Below, in pieces: positions 44,081-51,726 of a stretch of DNA of 64,000 nt. A model generated the notes under the pieces. It was not told the origin of the DNA and did not search any database. It saw only the letters and a list, made by a program, of their open reading frames with translations. How positions within the stretch are numbered: the first letter of the stretch is position 1; the number at the start of each line of letters is the position of its first letter. The stretch is from UKL13-2 sp038321965. Its GTDB lineage: Bacteria > Pseudomonadota > Gammaproteobacteria > Burkholderiales > Usitatibacteraceae. The translations under genes and the position numbers were made by a program. The stretch spans positions 62,001-126,000 of the forward strand of contig JBBQFL010000004.1 in the NCBI GenBank assembly GCA_038321965.1, written 5' to 3'.

Positions 44081-45985
44081 ATGGCAAATCTGATCGACGT
44101 AAAAGTCCCTGATATTGGCGATTTCACCGACATCGCGGTTATCGAAATCCTCGTCAAGCCGGGCGACAGCATAAAGAAGGAAGATTCGCTTATTGCGCTG
44201 GAGAGTGACAAGGCAACGATGGAGGTACCTTCAACACATGCAGGTGTGGTGAAAGAGGTGAAAGTAAAGATTGGCGACAAGGTGTCGATGGGGAGTTTGG
44301 TGCTGACGTTGGAGGTAGCAGATATTGCGGTCGCTTCTCCCTCACCTGCGGTGCGCGCTGACCCAAAGGCGGGTCAGCCGTTCGATGAGCGGCAAGCAGG
44401 CTTGCCGAAACCCTCATCTCACCCCCAGCCCTCTCCCAAGGGAGAGGGAGTTATAGTCGCTGCCACACCGGTTGCCGCCACTTCTGTATTTGCCCCCTCT
44501 CCCTCGGGAGAGGGCAGGGGTGAGGGGCAGCCGGCAAAATACACCGGCATCGTAGATATCACCTGCGAAATGGTCGTCCTCGGCTCCGGCCCTGGCGGCT
44601 ATTCCGCTGCATTCCGCGCTGCCGACCTGGGCATGAAGACTGTCATCGTTGAACGTTACGCCCAACTCGGCGGCGTTTGCCTGAATGTCGGTTGCATCCC
44701 CTCCAAAGCGCTGCTGCATGTCGCTGCCGTCGCGGATGAAACGGCAGCCCTCGCCGCCCACGGCATCACTTTCGGCAAACCTGAAATCGATCTAGGCAAA
44801 TTGCGCGGCTGGAAAGACAAAGTTGTCGGCAAGCTCACGGGCGGGCTCGGCGGCATGGCCAAGATGCGCAAAGTCGACGTCGTGCGCGGTGTCGGTCAGT
44901 TTCTCGACGCCAATCATTTGGTTGTGGAAATCACCAACGGCTCGGCCCAAGAAAAAACCGGTGAAAAGAAAGTTATCCGCTTCGAGAAAGCCATCATCGC
45001 TGCGGGCTCACAGGTCATGCGCCTGCCTTTCATTCCTGACGATCCGCGCATTGTGGATTCGACCGGCGCGCTGGCACTTAAGGAGATTCCAAAAAAATTG
45101 CTGGTGATCGGGGGCGGCATCATCGGGCTGGAAATGGGCACGGTCTATTCGACGCTGGGCTCGCGCCTGGACGTGGTCGAAATGCTGGACGGTTTGATGC
45201 CGGGCGCTGATCGCGACCTCGTCAAAGTCTGGCAAAAAATGAACGAGAAGCGCTTCGACAACATCATGCTCAAGACCAAGACGGTGGGCGTGGAGGCGAA
45301 ACCAGATGGCATCTACGTGACGTTCGAAGGAGAAAATGCGCCGAAGGAACCTGTGCGCTATGACATGACACTGATGAGCGTGGGCCGTTCACCCAATGGC
45401 AAGAAAATCAGTGCGGATAAAGCCGGTGTTGCGGTTACCGATCGTGGCTTTATCAACGTCGACTCGCAAATGCGCACCAACGTGCCGCACATTTTCGCCA
45501 TCGGCGATATCGTCGGCCAGCCGATGCTCGCTCACAAAGCGGTGCACGAGGGGCACGTCGCTGCGGAAGCCGCCGCCGGGCAGAAATCGCACTTCGATGC
45601 GCGGGTGATTCCTAGTGTTGCCTATACCGATCCCGAAGTGGCATGGGTGGGTGAAACCGAAGACAGCGCAAAGGCGAAGGGAATTCGCTTCGGCAAGAGC
45701 GTATTCCCGTGGGCAGCTTCTGGACGTGCAATTGCTAACGGACGCGACGAAGGATTTACCAAACTCATCGTTGATTCTGAGACACACCGAGTGATTGGCG
45801 GCGGCATCGTCGGAACGCACGCAGGCGACCTGATCAGCGAGATCGCGCTAGCAATCGAAATGGGCTGTGACCCGACAGATATTGGCAAGACCATTCACCC
45901 GCATCCGACACTAGGTGAATCCATCGGTATGGCAGCTGAAGTGTTTGAAGGCGTTTGTACCGACCTGCCACCGCATAAAAAATAG
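44081..45985 (+). CDS. lpdA: Dihydrolipoamide dehydrogenase (E3) with N-terminal lipoyl domain
   Basis: This 634-residue flavoprotein reoxidises dihydrolipoamide with NAD+. An N-terminal lipoyl domain (1-78, K44) closely resembles that of aceF; such fused E3 proteins are known in Neisseria, Ralstonia and relatives. After a linker (about 80-158) comes the FAD domain 'MVVLGSGPGGYSAAFRAADL', the redox disulfide 'GGVCLNVGCIPSK' (C200, C205), the NAD domain 'GGGIIGLEMGTVYSTLGS' and the active-site 'HPHPTLGES' (H608, E613). The linker contains two translated REP-like repeats in opposite orientation. A terminator follows the gene. Confidence 0.96.
   Translation: MANLIDVKVPDIGDFTDIAVIEILVKPGDSIKKEDSLIALESDKATMEVPSTHAGVVKEVKVKIGDKVSMGSLVLTLEVADIAVASPSPAVRADPKAGQPFDERQAGLPKPSSHPQPSPKGEGVIVAATPVAATSVFAPSPSGEGRGEGQPAKYTGIVDITCEMVVLGSGPGGYSAAFRAADLGMKTVIVERYAQLGGVCLNVGCIPSKALLHVAAVADETAALAAHGITFGKPEIDLGKLRGWKDKVVGKLTGGLGGMAKMRKVDVVRGVGQFLDANHLVVEITNGSAQEKTGEKKVIRFEKAIIAAGSQVMRLPFIPDDPRIVDSTGALALKEIPKKLLVIGGGIIGLEMGTVYSTLGSRLDVVEMLDGLMPGADRDLVKVWQKMNEKRFDNIMLKTKTVGVEAKPDGIYVTFEGENAPKEPVRYDMTLMSVGRSPNGKKISADKAGVAVTDRGFINVDSQMRTNVPHIFAIGDIVGQPMLAHKAVHEGHVAAEAAAGQKSHFDARVIPSVAYTDPEVAWVGETEDSAKAKGIRFGKSVFPWAASGRAIANGRDEGFTKLIVDSETHRVIGGGIVGTHAGDLISEIALAIEMGCDPTDIGKTIHPHPTLGESIGMAAEVFEGVCTDLPPHKK
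44411..44449 (-). repeat. REP-like repeat in the lpdA linker, copy 4
   Basis: CCCTCATCTCACCCCCAGCC then CTCTCCCAAGGGAGAG: orientation opposite to copy 1. It is translated as part of the linker 'PSSHPQPSPKGEG' (about residues 111-123). Confidence 0.8.
44493..44527 (+). repeat. REP-like repeat in the lpdA linker, copy 5
   Basis: CCCCCTCTCCCTCGGGAGAG then GGCAGGGGTGAGGGG: same orientation as copy 1 and inverted relative to copy 4. It is translated as 'APSPSGEGRGEGQ' (about residues 138-150). Copies 4 and 5 together could fold into one long hairpin in the mRNA. Confidence 0.8.
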
Positions 45986-46041
45986 CCTGCATAAACGAGA
46001 CAAACACAAGCATTGGTGAGACTTCTGAACGCTTTTTGCCT

Positions 46042-46075
46042 GGAACGCCGCGCCAGTTGGCGTTTCCGCTTTTTA
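46042..46075 (+). terminator. Terminator of the pyruvate dehydrogenase operon
   Basis: GGAACGCC (46042-46049) pairs with GGCGTTTCC (46059-46067) across a 9-base loop, and is followed by GCTTTTTAT. It lies 57 bases after the lpdA stop. Confidence 0.75.
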
Positions 46076-46164
46076 TCGAATCGAAATCGGTTTAGCCAAC
46101 CCGTAATCGTTTCATACCAGCAACATGCACGGGGGTTTTTTCAATTCGCACATACAATATCCGC

Positions 46165-46548
46165 ATGTCACACTCACTATTTTTCCGTTTGGCCAGCATC
46201 GCCGTCATGTTGGCAATCTGGATACTCTCGTTCCTTCCGGGTAGCGCCATGCCAAACGTACCGGGAACCGATAAATTACATCATGCCCTCGCCTATTTCG
46301 CGCTGATGTTCTGCTGGGGGCAATGGTTCATTCGCACGCTTCCTAGATTGAAACTCGCCATCGCGTTCGTCGTCATGGGCGCGTTGATCGAGTGCGTGCA
46401 AGGCATGACCACTTACCGCAGCTTCGAGTGGCTCGACATGTTGGCCGACGCCATTGGCGTTGCCCTCGCGTGGATCGTGGTGACGGTGCAACTAGCCGTC
46501 CAGCGTCGATTCTCGCCGCAAGCCGCGTCGGCTCGTCCTCCCGACTAG
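46165..46548 (+). CDS. VanZ-like membrane protein
   Basis: This 127-residue protein has four hydrophobic segments and the VanZ-like pattern 'FLPGSAMPNVPGTDKLHHAL' at the N-terminus, then 'MGALIECVQG' and 'EWLDMLADAIGVALAW'. VanZ-family proteins confer low-level teicoplanin tolerance in enterococci, but the Gram-negative members are uncharacterised. The next gene starts 6 bases after its stop. Confidence 0.85.
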   Translation: MSHSLFFRLASIAVMLAIWILSFLPGSAMPNVPGTDKLHHALAYFALMFCWGQWFIRTLPRLKLAIAFVVMGALIECVQGMTTYRSFEWLDMLADAIGVALAWIVVTVQLAVQRRFSPQAASARPPD

Positions 46549-46553
46549 CGCTC

Positions 46554-47204
46554 GTGCGCACGGAACTTGACCATCTCGTGCTGGGAACATCCGACCTTGC
46601 CAAAGGTTCCGCTTGGTTGGAACGCTATTTTGGTGCGACGCTCTCGGCAGTCGGCAAGCATACGCGTATGGGCACGCACAATCGCCTGCTTTCGCTGGGG
46701 CCAGGCTGCTATCTGGAATTGATCGCCGTCGATCCAGTAGGCCAGACGCCTTTCATGAAGCGCTGGTTTGGACTGGACACGGCCGATGTTCAGGAACGAA
46801 TAGCCTTACGGCCACGGCTGTTGGGCTGGGTGGCGCGCACTACCGAAATAGACGCGCTGACGACGCGCACCGGTGGTTTGCTCGGCGGTGTACACCGAAT
46901 GGAGCGCGGCGACTTCAGTTGGAGAATCACTGTTCCCGACGACGGATATCCGGTCGAAGCGGGTCTCATCCCGTCGCTAATACAGTGGGATTGCCCGGTG
47001 CATCCCAGCGAGCGCCTCGCAGATTCAGGTTGCCGCTTCGAATGGATGGAAGCCGCACACCCCAATCCCGGCAAAGTGGCCTATCTGCTCAACGAACTTG
47101 ATGTAGAAGACGCGATGAAGCTGACACCCACTCCGCCGTACTCGGGGATGACGATGTGTGCCTATGTTCGAACGCCGGACGGACTGAAGACACTGATGTC
47201 GTAA
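46554..47204 (+). CDS. VOC superfamily protein (Glyoxalase_3 type)
   Basis: This is about 217 residues from a GTG at 46554 ('VRTELDHLVLGTSDLAKGSA'); earlier in-frame codons lie inside the VanZ-like gene and are unlikely. The N-terminal half has the glyoxalase-like 'LDHLVLGTSDL' and the length and double fold typical of the Glyoxalase_3 group, with 'IDALTTRTGGLLGGVHRMER' and 'SLIQWDCPVHPSERLADSG'. The substrate is unknown. It may be co-translated with the VanZ-like gene. Confidence 0.82.
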   Translation: MRTELDHLVLGTSDLAKGSAWLERYFGATLSAVGKHTRMGTHNRLLSLGPGCYLELIAVDPVGQTPFMKRWFGLDTADVQERIALRPRLLGWVARTTEIDALTTRTGGLLGGVHRMERGDFSWRITVPDDGYPVEAGLIPSLIQWDCPVHPSERLADSGCRFEWMEAAHPNPGKVAYLLNELDVEDAMKLTPTPPYSGMTMCAYVRTPDGLKTLMS

Positions 47205-47246
47205 GCCCGTTCAAGTGATTTTTCTTGATCAGATACAATCCGTCCA

Positions 47247-47744
47247 ATGAAAACCATTCTCAAGAAAATTGCCTGGGTGCTCGTGGTATTGATCGCCATT
47301 GCCGGATTTATCGTGGCCATCGAATATTTCGGAGGACAACCCATGGAACTCTTTAGCGGTTCGCGCCCAACCAATCTGGGATTCAATGCGGGCAAATTTG
47401 CGCCGCCTGGATGGAAACCCAATTCTGTTTCCTCGACCGTGGACAGAAGCGACGAAAAACATTACATCACGCCGCTAGGCTATAGCGGCGTGGGTAGTGA
47501 TGCCTGGAACAAGCTGGCGGCTGTCATCAAAGGTATTCCACGCGTAACCGTAGTCACTACAAACGCCAACTATATTTACGCCGAATTCAAGAGCGCAGGA
47601 ATGGGTTACGTCGACGATGTCGAATTTGCGCTCGACGAAAAGTCCAGCGTCATTCAGGTGCGGTCAGCGTCGCGTCTCGGCATTCGCGATTTTGATGTAA
47701 ACCGCAATCGAGTCGAGGCAATACGTGTGCAGTTTGGCAAATAA
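47247..47744 (+). CDS. DUF1499 domain protein with membrane anchor
   Basis: This 165-residue protein has an N-terminal membrane helix (about residues 9-28, 'IAWVLVVLIAIAGFIVAIEY') and the DUF1499 core 'SGSRPTNLGFNAGKFAPPGW', 'SSTVDRSDEKHYITPL', 'TNANYIYAEFKSAGMGYVDD' and 'VEFALDEKSSVIQVRSASRL'. DUF1499 proteins are small, of unknown function. A paralogue lacking the helix lies at 50598-50999, on the far side of the large MBL-hemerythrin gene. Confidence 0.88.
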   Translation: MKTILKKIAWVLVVLIAIAGFIVAIEYFGGQPMELFSGSRPTNLGFNAGKFAPPGWKPNSVSSTVDRSDEKHYITPLGYSGVGSDAWNKLAAVIKGIPRVTVVTTNANYIYAEFKSAGMGYVDDVEFALDEKSSVIQVRSASRLGIRDFDVNRNRVEAIRVQFGK

Positions 47745-47854
47745 GTCTGTCGTCACGACCGTGGTGTGGCAAGCTTGCAAGAGTTGGGTCGCGCGACCGG
47801 TGTAACCTACAATCCCAGATAAATTAAAATTACAACTGCTTTAGCGGACAGCGC

Positions 47855-50539
47855 ATGGGTATCCATAAGATTGAAGTTGCACGGGGGATTCAATGGGTAG
47901 AGATTCCGGAGGCTAACCTTCGCATATTGTGCGGATGCCCGGCAGACGCGGTCAAGCACCTGATCAAGCGCGGCCTGATACTACCCAAGCAATTCAAAGG
48001 CGTTGCCAGTGAAACTGGTCCCAATGCGTTGCTGCTTTCCGATTTGTCCTTACAAAACGGGGAATTTGCCAATCTTGCAGAATTCCCGATTCTGCAAATG
48101 CTCTACAAGCAGGGCTTGATCTTGCCGGGTCACCCCAATAATGTTGGCAACAAGCCTTTACTGATTGGCTCGGCCGAGCAGGTGGACTCTCAACTGCGAT
48201 ACATCTATCGCGGTAATTACGGGCTGGTTTCGCGCGAAGAAATTATCGAGACGGGTGTATCGGCAGAACAAGCCGACGAAATGATGCGTATCAAACTCAA
48301 GTTCGCGTTTGGCAGCATCCGGCCAACCAGCGATTTTGTCGACGCGCGCGTGGTGGGCGACGGCGCGGTAGTGATCGCCGATGGCGTTACACTGTGCCGT
48401 CTGGCGCCAAATGTGTTCGAGTTTGCCTACCACGGCGAAACCATTCAAGTTGACCTTAACCTGAAGCCCGGCGAAGTCTACGAGTGCGCATATCCACTGG
48501 GTTATCGCCGGTTCGAACCGGAATACTTCGCCATCATTCACACCGGCGAAGGCGATGGCTGGGACGTCAATCGTCCTTGTATGTCGAGCATCATTACCTA
48601 TCAGGGGCGAATTTTTCTGATCGATGCGGGGCCCAATCTGGCGACCTCGATGGCGGCTATCGGTATCGGCATCGATCAAGTCGATGGCATTTTTCATACG
48701 CACGCGCACGATGACCATTTTGCCGGGTTGACGACATTGATGCGGGCCGGGCGGCGAATCAGCTACTTCGCGACACCGCTGGTGCGCTCATCGGTGGCCA
48801 AGAAGCTGGCGGCACTGATGGGCGTAGAGGAAGAACAGTTTGCAGATTACTTTGACATCCGGGATCTGACCGTCGATACCTGGAACAATGTCGAGGGCCT
48901 GGAAGTCATGCCGGTCTATTCGCCGCACCCGGTCGAAACCAATATCTATATGTTTCGTGCACTTTGGGGCGACAGCTATCGCACCTACGGACATTTCGCC
49001 GACATTGTATCGCTGGATGTGCTTCAGGAAATGGTCACTGACAAGAAAGATGTACCGGGACTTGATCAGGCAGCATTCGAGCGCACGCGTCAGTCCTATC
49101 TGGTTCCAGTCGACCTGAAAAAAGTCGATGTTGGCGGCAACATGATTCACGGCAGCGCCAAAGACTTTCGGGATGACACTTCCAAGCGGATACTCCTGGC
49201 CCACCGCGCGGGCGACTTGACGTCGGAAGAGAAGGAAATCGGCTCGAGCGCGGCGTTTGGCGCCGTCGACATCCTGGTCGCGGGTCAATCCGAACAGTTG
49301 CGCCACCACGCATTCAGCTATTTGGCGACGCATCTGCCCGGTATGCCGCTACATGATTTAAGGCTGTTGGTGAATCACCCGATGACGGAAATCAATCCGG
49401 GTGCCATCATCTTGAAGGAAGGGGAGACGCCGGAAGACGTGGTATTGCTTGTTAGTGGAAGGGTCGAAAAGATCCGTACCCGGGACAATATTTTCGGCAG
49501 TATGTCTGCGGGCTCCTTTATCGGCGTCGGTTCAGTACTCGACAATCGGCCATCGCACAACACCTACCGGGCATGCTCGTTTTTGCGCGTAATCCGTCTG
49601 CCCGGCGGCGTGTATGCCGAAGTCATCCGGCGCAATGGACTGCTGGACCTGATGCGGCGAACGGCCAAGTTGCGCGCCTTTCTCGATTCCACCCCCTTGT
49701 TCAGTGAAGGCCTTCCCGCAACGGCCCTGCGACGTATCGTCGAGACAGTCAAAGAGCGACAATTCAAACCAGGTGAATCGATCACCGGCGAGGATTTGCA
49801 GTCGATCAACATCTTGCGCTCCGGTCTGATCGAGCGAGTGGTTGGAACAAACGTCCTTGATGTATTGACGGAAGTACGGCGCGTTGAACGACGCCTAAAC
49901 CATGAACGCGTGGTTGGAACAAAGGTCCTTGATGTATTGACGGAGCATGCCTCTTTTGGTGAGGAGGGCGCTATTTTCAAAGTGCCTTATCTATCCCACT
50001 TGCGTGTACGTGAAGAAACATCCGTGTTTCAAATACCGGGCGAAATTTTGCGCCATGTACCGCTGTTGCACTGGAAGCTTTTCGAGAGCTATCAACACCG
50101 CGTTGCACGGGTAATTTACAGCGACGATCCCACAGTTGTGTTTGTCTGGCGCGATACGTTTTCCAGTCAGATCGCGGAAATTGATATGCGAAATCAGCGC
50201 CTGATTCAGTTCGCCAATACCATTTTGGCGAGCCTGTCCGGACGCGCAGACGGGGCGGTGTTGACGGATTCGTTTAATGAAATGGTCAGTTTTGCCCAGG
50301 ACCATTTTGCCGTTGAAGAAAAACTGCTGGCGCAGCACAAGTATCCTGATGCCAGGAACAGGATTAAGAAGCATCAGGAATTGATGGGGCAGCTGACCGA
50401 CTATCAGCAGCAGGTGCTACGCGGCGTCATACCTGACAGAGCCAGCTTTCAACATTTTTTCGAATCCTGGATGGTACGGCACATACTGAAAAATGATCGC
50501 AAAGTCGATGAGTTCCTGAGCAGCAAGGGTGTTCGCTGA
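47855..50539 (+). CDS. Metallo-beta-lactamase fold + cNMP-binding + hemerythrin-like sensor/hydrolase protein
   Basis: This is an 894-residue multidomain protein. The N-terminal 240 residues contain strand-rich sequence without a named domain. A metallo-beta-lactamase domain follows, with the metal motif 'HTHAHDDH' (281-288). Two cyclic-nucleotide-binding-like domains follow: one around residues 505-610 ('LLVNHPMTEINPGAIILKEG', 'VVLLVSGRVEKIR') and a second around 612-735 ('LFSEGLPATALRRIVE', 'FGEEGAIF'). The C-terminus (about 765-894) is a hemerythrin-like four-helix bundle ('FAQDHFAVEEKLLAQHKYPD', 'KKHQELM', 'MVRHILKNDRK'). The first expected iron ligand (His in 'iD-x-x-H') reads Asn at 780. 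An oxygen- or nucleotide-gated hydrolase is inferred. The second cNMP domain contains a 24-residue insertion from a direct repeat. Confidence 0.85.
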   Translation: MGIHKIEVARGIQWVEIPEANLRILCGCPADAVKHLIKRGLILPKQFKGVASETGPNALLLSDLSLQNGEFANLAEFPILQMLYKQGLILPGHPNNVGNKPLLIGSAEQVDSQLRYIYRGNYGLVSREEIIETGVSAEQADEMMRIKLKFAFGSIRPTSDFVDARVVGDGAVVIADGVTLCRLAPNVFEFAYHGETIQVDLNLKPGEVYECAYPLGYRRFEPEYFAIIHTGEGDGWDVNRPCMSSIITYQGRIFLIDAGPNLATSMAAIGIGIDQVDGIFHTHAHDDHFAGLTTLMRAGRRISYFATPLVRSSVAKKLAALMGVEEEQFADYFDIRDLTVDTWNNVEGLEVMPVYSPHPVETNIYMFRALWGDSYRTYGHFADIVSLDVLQEMVTDKKDVPGLDQAAFERTRQSYLVPVDLKKVDVGGNMIHGSAKDFRDDTSKRILLAHRAGDLTSEEKEIGSSAAFGAVDILVAGQSEQLRHHAFSYLATHLPGMPLHDLRLLVNHPMTEINPGAIILKEGETPEDVVLLVSGRVEKIRTRDNIFGSMSAGSFIGVGSVLDNRPSHNTYRACSFLRVIRLPGGVYAEVIRRNGLLDLMRRTAKLRAFLDSTPLFSEGLPATALRRIVETVKERQFKPGESITGEDLQSINILRSGLIERVVGTNVLDVLTEVRRVERRLNHERVVGTKVLDVLTEHASFGEEGAIFKVPYLSHLRVREETSVFQIPGEILRHVPLLHWKLFESYQHRVARVIYSDDPTVVFVWRDTFSSQIAEIDMRNQRLIQFANTILASLSGRADGAVLTDSFNEMVSFAQDHFAVEEKLLAQHKYPDARNRIKKHQELMGQLTDYQQQVLRGVIPDRASFQHFFESWMVRHILKNDRKVDEFLSSKGVR
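49838..49944 (+). repeat. 35-bp direct repeat inside the second cNMP-binding domain
   Basis: GTGGTTGGAACAAA and the following 21 bases occur at 49838-49872 and again at 49910-49944, with one mismatch and a 37-base spacer. The 72-base period is in frame and encodes 'RVVGTNVLDVLTE' and 'RVVGTKVLDVLTE' around a unique 12-residue spacer. Confidence 0.9.
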
Positions 50540-50597
50540 CTCGGGAGCCAGTTTACGTGTGACGCCTTGAATAGACGACAGGCCTTGGAGGCAAACA

Positions 50598-50999
50598 ATG
50601 GGAATATTTTCAGGTACCCGCCCCGCAAACCTGGGCTACTCTGCAGGCAAATTTGCGTCACCAACATGGAAACCGAATATGGTTTCCTCCACCGCTGAAC
50701 AAAACGACAAGCACCATATTGATCCGCTACCGTTTACCGGACCCGCGTCCACGGCGTGGAAAAAACTCCGCGAAATTGTCGCATCATCCAAACGCGCCTC
50801 CATCATTACCGACAACGAATTCTATCTTTGTGCGGAATTCAGTTCAGGGCTGTTTGGATTCGTCGACGATGTTGAGTTTGCGATAGACGAAAAAGCCAGC
50901 GTTATACACGCGCGTTCCAGTTCTCGTTTGGGGATCGATGACCTGGGTGTCAATCGAAAGCGTATCGAGACAATTCGCCGGGAACTTTTAGAGGGTTAG
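50598..50999 (+). CDS. DUF1499 domain protein, soluble paralogue
   Basis: This 133-residue protein has the same DUF1499 core as the gene at 47247 ('SGTRPANLGYSAGKFASPTW', 'SSTAEQNDKHHIDPL', 'VDDVEFAIDEKASVIHARSS') but begins directly with 'MGIFSGTRPAN' and lacks the membrane helix. It starts 58 bases after the MBL-hemerythrin gene and is probably co-transcribed with it. The two paralogues look to have arisen by duplication, but their functions are unknown. Confidence 0.85.
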   Translation: MGIFSGTRPANLGYSAGKFASPTWKPNMVSSTAEQNDKHHIDPLPFTGPASTAWKKLREIVASSKRASIITDNEFYLCAEFSSGLFGFVDDVEFAIDEKASVIHARSSSRLGIDDLGVNRKRIETIRRELLEG

Positions 51000-51027
51000 C
51001 AGAACCAGCAAGGCTCTCACTTGCGTC

Positions 51028-51726
51028 TTAAGGCAGCAACGCCATCGTCACCAATGCCATCGCCGCGATCACGGCCTGCCGGTCCGCATTGAAAAATACT
51101 TTCGGCGATGCTTCTGCGTCGATGATTCCGATTACCTTGCCATCGGCTGCGCCAAAAATCGGCACACAGATTTCCGATTGGACCGCGTCGTCGCAAACGT
51201 AAAATCCACCGCCATCGGCAGTGTACGCTGCAACGTCATCGATCAACGTTGCCTGCCCTGACAAGCCTACCGTACTGTTGGTACTGCCGCTCGCAAATTC
51301 AGCGTTCAACGGGAACTCCGCACGGCTGGGCCGACCGCGATAAGCCAGCTTGACCAGTACTTCATTTCCGACCGGATTGATGCGGCGCTGGTAGATTCCC
51401 ACCCAGTCGGCACCGGTCAGCATGGCCGCCCGGGTGACCATGATATTCAGCAATTTCAGTTTACGGGTGTTTTCTTCGGTCTCGCCGCCAACAATGCGTG
51501 AAAGATCATATGGTGCCGGGTCCATCTCATTGATCAGCGAACACGAACCATCTTCCGATATCAGCGGTACTTCATACCGATAAAGCGCATCGTTTGAAAC
51601 CTCCATCGGCGTACCTAGCTGCGCGATGAAATCATGAATGATTTTCTCAATAACCGGCGTGTGGTCAGCCAGCGTATCAAGGCCACTGGCAAACAGGTAG
51701 CGCTGAATATTTTCTGCGGCACTCAT
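51028..51726 (-). CDS. GAF domain protein
   Basis: This 232-residue protein has a C-terminal GAF domain. 'MVTRAAMLTGADWVGIYQRR' is the domain start; 'FASGSTNSTVGLSGQATLID', 'VCDDAVQSEICVPIFG' and 'GKVIGIIDAEA' are the usual GAF strands, as in free methionine-(R)-sulfoxide reductase relatives. Catalysis is not demonstrated. Its start overlaps the stop of the PLP gene by four bases (ATGA, 51723-51726). It is the last gene of the alaS operon. Confidence 0.85.
   Translation of the reverse strand: MSAAENIQRYLFASGLDTLADHTPVIEKIIHDFIAQLGTPMEVSNDALYRYEVPLISEDGSCSLINEMDPAPYDLSRIVGGETEENTRKLKLLNIMVTRAAMLTGADWVGIYQRRINPVGNEVLVKLAYRGRPSRAEFPLNAEFASGSTNSTVGLSGQATLIDDVAAYTADGGGFYVCDDAVQSEICVPIFGAADGKVIGIIDAEASPKVFFNADRQAVIAAMALVTMALLP

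Noticed and set aside
49838..49944. Direct repeats as a possible CRISPR array
   Set aside because: Only two copies, in frame inside a coding domain; not an array.
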